Shown in pieces: positions 6,302-7,477 of a stretch of 7,477 nt of DNA. Position numbers and translations under genes: made by a program. Source of the stretch: an uncultured Lachnospiraceae bacterium (lineage in GTDB: Bacteria; Bacillota; Clostridia; Lachnospirales; Lachnospiraceae); the NCBI GenBank assembly GCA_948665105.1, contig CAPNGW010000110.1, positions 1 through 7,477 on the forward strand, in the 5' to 3' direction. Position 1 is the first letter of the stretch; the number at the start of each line of letters is the position of its first letter. The notes under the pieces were generated by a model, which had not been told where the DNA came from, did no database searches, and saw only the letters and a program-made list of their open reading frames with translations.

Positions 6302-7477
6302 ATGAGGAAAATTATGGCAGCATTTTTGACAGTGGCATTGATTACCGCAAACGCAATGGAGGTAAAGGCCGGGACGCTTACACCATATGAGGAGTGGGGA
6401 AGCAGTGAGGAGTTCGTAAACGGGGCCACCTTTGTTCTGGAACAGAGAAATGACTATGAGGAGTGGCTGACCCGGGAGCTTCAAAGGGCCAAGGAGATAT
6501 ATCACATCAACACCATTACCGTGTATGGCCTGGAGCAGTATGACGATGCGTACAAGACATGTCTGTTTGAAACCTTAAAGAGCCTGGACATGAAGATTTG
6601 CGTCAGGATTGAGTCCTACGACGGGGAGACCTTCGCTTTCACTGGGGAAGATGCAGCAGATGTGATTCGCCGCCACAAGGAATTGGTGGAATTTACCTGT
6701 CTTCCAGAGAACCGGGATGTAGTATTCTATTATGGGATTAATATGCCGGTGGACGACGGAAAGGTACAGGACAATCTGGGGGGTGTGAATTCCCAGAAGT
6801 GCAGGGACAACCAGGTAAGCTACGCCCAGGAGATTGTAAAGCAGATGCGGGAGCTGACAAAGGCCGGTGGTTTTGAAGATGCAAAGCTGTTTTTAAGCGT
6901 CTTTTTTGGCTGGGATGCCTCATACGAGATTCCAAGCTATGATTCGGCCGGTGCAGACGGATATTTTATCAACAACTATACCTACCCTATTGAGGGAAAG
7001 CTTCCCGATGCAGATGCTGAGGGGGCGGATATCATCAACGCGGAACGCCTGAAAGCTACCATGGACAAGTTCCAAACGGTGTATCCCCAGGGGCCGCCCC
7101 TGGTAATCGAGACGGGATTCCATACACTGGAATACAACAATGACGTTATGCCTGCCCAGACGGCGGGTCTTGTAAAAGACCGGGCTGCCAAGGAAGCTGC
7201 TCTGAAGGCCATGTATTCCTTCTACCGGGAAAATTATCCCAATGTTGCGGGAATTTTGTACTTTGGATACAACCTGTTCAACAAGGAAGGGAATCCGCCC
7301 GCAGAGATGGACTGGGCGCTTTTGTATCCCACAGACGGAGAAAATGAGGCGGAGGACGCGGTTTTGGAAGGAAATGCTTCCGTGAGCCAGGACCAGGAGG
7401 CCAGTGGAGGCCAGGCCGTGGAGCTGGGAGAGGAGGGGGCTCTTCTGTTTCAGGGCTGCCCGCCCACTCAGCAGCAA
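6302..7477 (+). CDS. Secreted GH-A-like TIM-barrel protein with CBM6/35-like module (3' partial)
   Basis: The frame is open for 392 codons to the last base, so the C-terminus is missing. It starts with a signal peptide (MRK, a hydrophobic core, likely cleavage after VKA at 21-23) and has no lipobox. The main domain (about 30-335) shows a TIM-barrel run of strands: NTITVYGL, LDMKICVRI, DVVFYYGINMP (about 140-149), AKLFLSVFFGWD, GADGYFINNYTYP, PPLVIETGF (about 265-272) and VAGILYFGYN. Glu270 in IETG sits where clan GH-A hydrolases have their nucleophile on strand 7. On strand 4, where an Asn-Glu pair is expected, the sequence is NMPVDD with no Glu. From about 348, EAEDAVLEG followed by GGQAVELGEEG resembles the first strands of CBM6/35 modules. 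AAGGTG lies 6 nt before the ATG, which supports this start over the Met at residue 5. It probably acts outside the cell on a polysaccharide or glycan. Fold and secretion are likely; the activity and exact GH family are uncertain. Confidence 0.75.
   Translation, partial: MRKIMAAFLTVALITANAMEVKAGTLTPYEEWGSSEEFVNGATFVLEQRNDYEEWLTRELQRAKEIYHINTITVYGLEQYDDAYKTCLFETLKSLDMKICVRIESYDGETFAFTGEDAADVIRRHKELVEFTCLPENRDVVFYYGINMPVDDGKVQDNLGGVNSQKCRDNQVSYAQEIVKQMRELTKAGGFEDAKLFLSVFFGWDASYEIPSYDSAGADGYFINNYTYPIEGKLPDADAEGADIINAERLKATMDKFQTVYPQGPPLVIETGFHTLEYNNDVMPAQTAGLVKDRAAKEAALKAMYSFYRENYPNVAGILYFGYNLFNKEGNPPAEMDWALLYPTDGENEAEDAVLEGNASVSQDQEASGGQAVELGEEGALLFQGCPPTQQQ

Noticed and set aside
6920..7477. 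Minus-strand frame open to the right edge
   Set aside because: The plus strand over the same bases encodes a coherent signal-peptide, TIM-barrel and CBM-like protein, so the minus frame is a shadow.

Overview
The window reads as chromosomal DNA of a low-to-mid GC anaerobic Firmicute, most likely a Clostridia/Lachnospiraceae gut commensal. That placement is an inference from style: AGGAGG-type ribosome binding sites, an extended -10 promoter, canonical sigma-A promoters with 17-bp spacers, and the families present. No rRNA or other marker gene is here to confirm it.

Left part (1 to about 1200) looks like accessory sequence. It holds a broken remnant of a YafY/WYL-type regulator. The remnant's promoter, ribosome site and start codon survive, but the DNA-binding N-terminus is deleted. 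A perfect 22-bp palindrome abuts its -10 box. Converging on it, and overlapping it by 14 bp, is a minus-strand gene for a 260-residue protein with a Cro/C1-type HTH joined to about four membrane segments. Its apparent extended -10 lies inside a small inverted repeat, which suggests self-repression.

Centre (1138 to 6144). A 323-bp divergent intergenic region carries 10-bp direct repeats 21 bp apart, a strong promoter (TTGATA-17-TATAAT) and a short inverted repeat in the presumed leader. It precedes a tight three-gene unit: a 991-residue FtsX/MacB-type ABC permease with two 1+3 membrane repeats, its 227-residue ATPase, and an AraC-family regulator with a cupin-type sensor domain. A strong intrinsic terminator closes the unit. 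The sequence suggests an efflux or surface-stress ABC system with its own regulator. No two-component kinase, bacteriocin precursor or modification enzyme is present, so the substrate is unknown.

Right part (6145 to the end). A new promoter (TTGTAG-17-TATAAT) and ribosome site precede a secreted protein that is still open at base 7477. It reads as a signal peptide, a TIM-barrel resembling clan GH-A glycoside hydrolases, and the start of a CBM6/35-like carbohydrate-binding module. It has its own promoter behind a terminator, so a link to the AraC regulator rests on position only.

I found no tRNA, rRNA, CRISPR array, insertion sequence or origin. The most interesting points are the secreted TIM-barrel protein with an incomplete catalytic pair, the AraC-controlled permease-first ABC unit with a possible two-turn direct-repeat operator, and the deletion remnant at the left edge. 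I see nothing that clearly amounts to an undescribed system.
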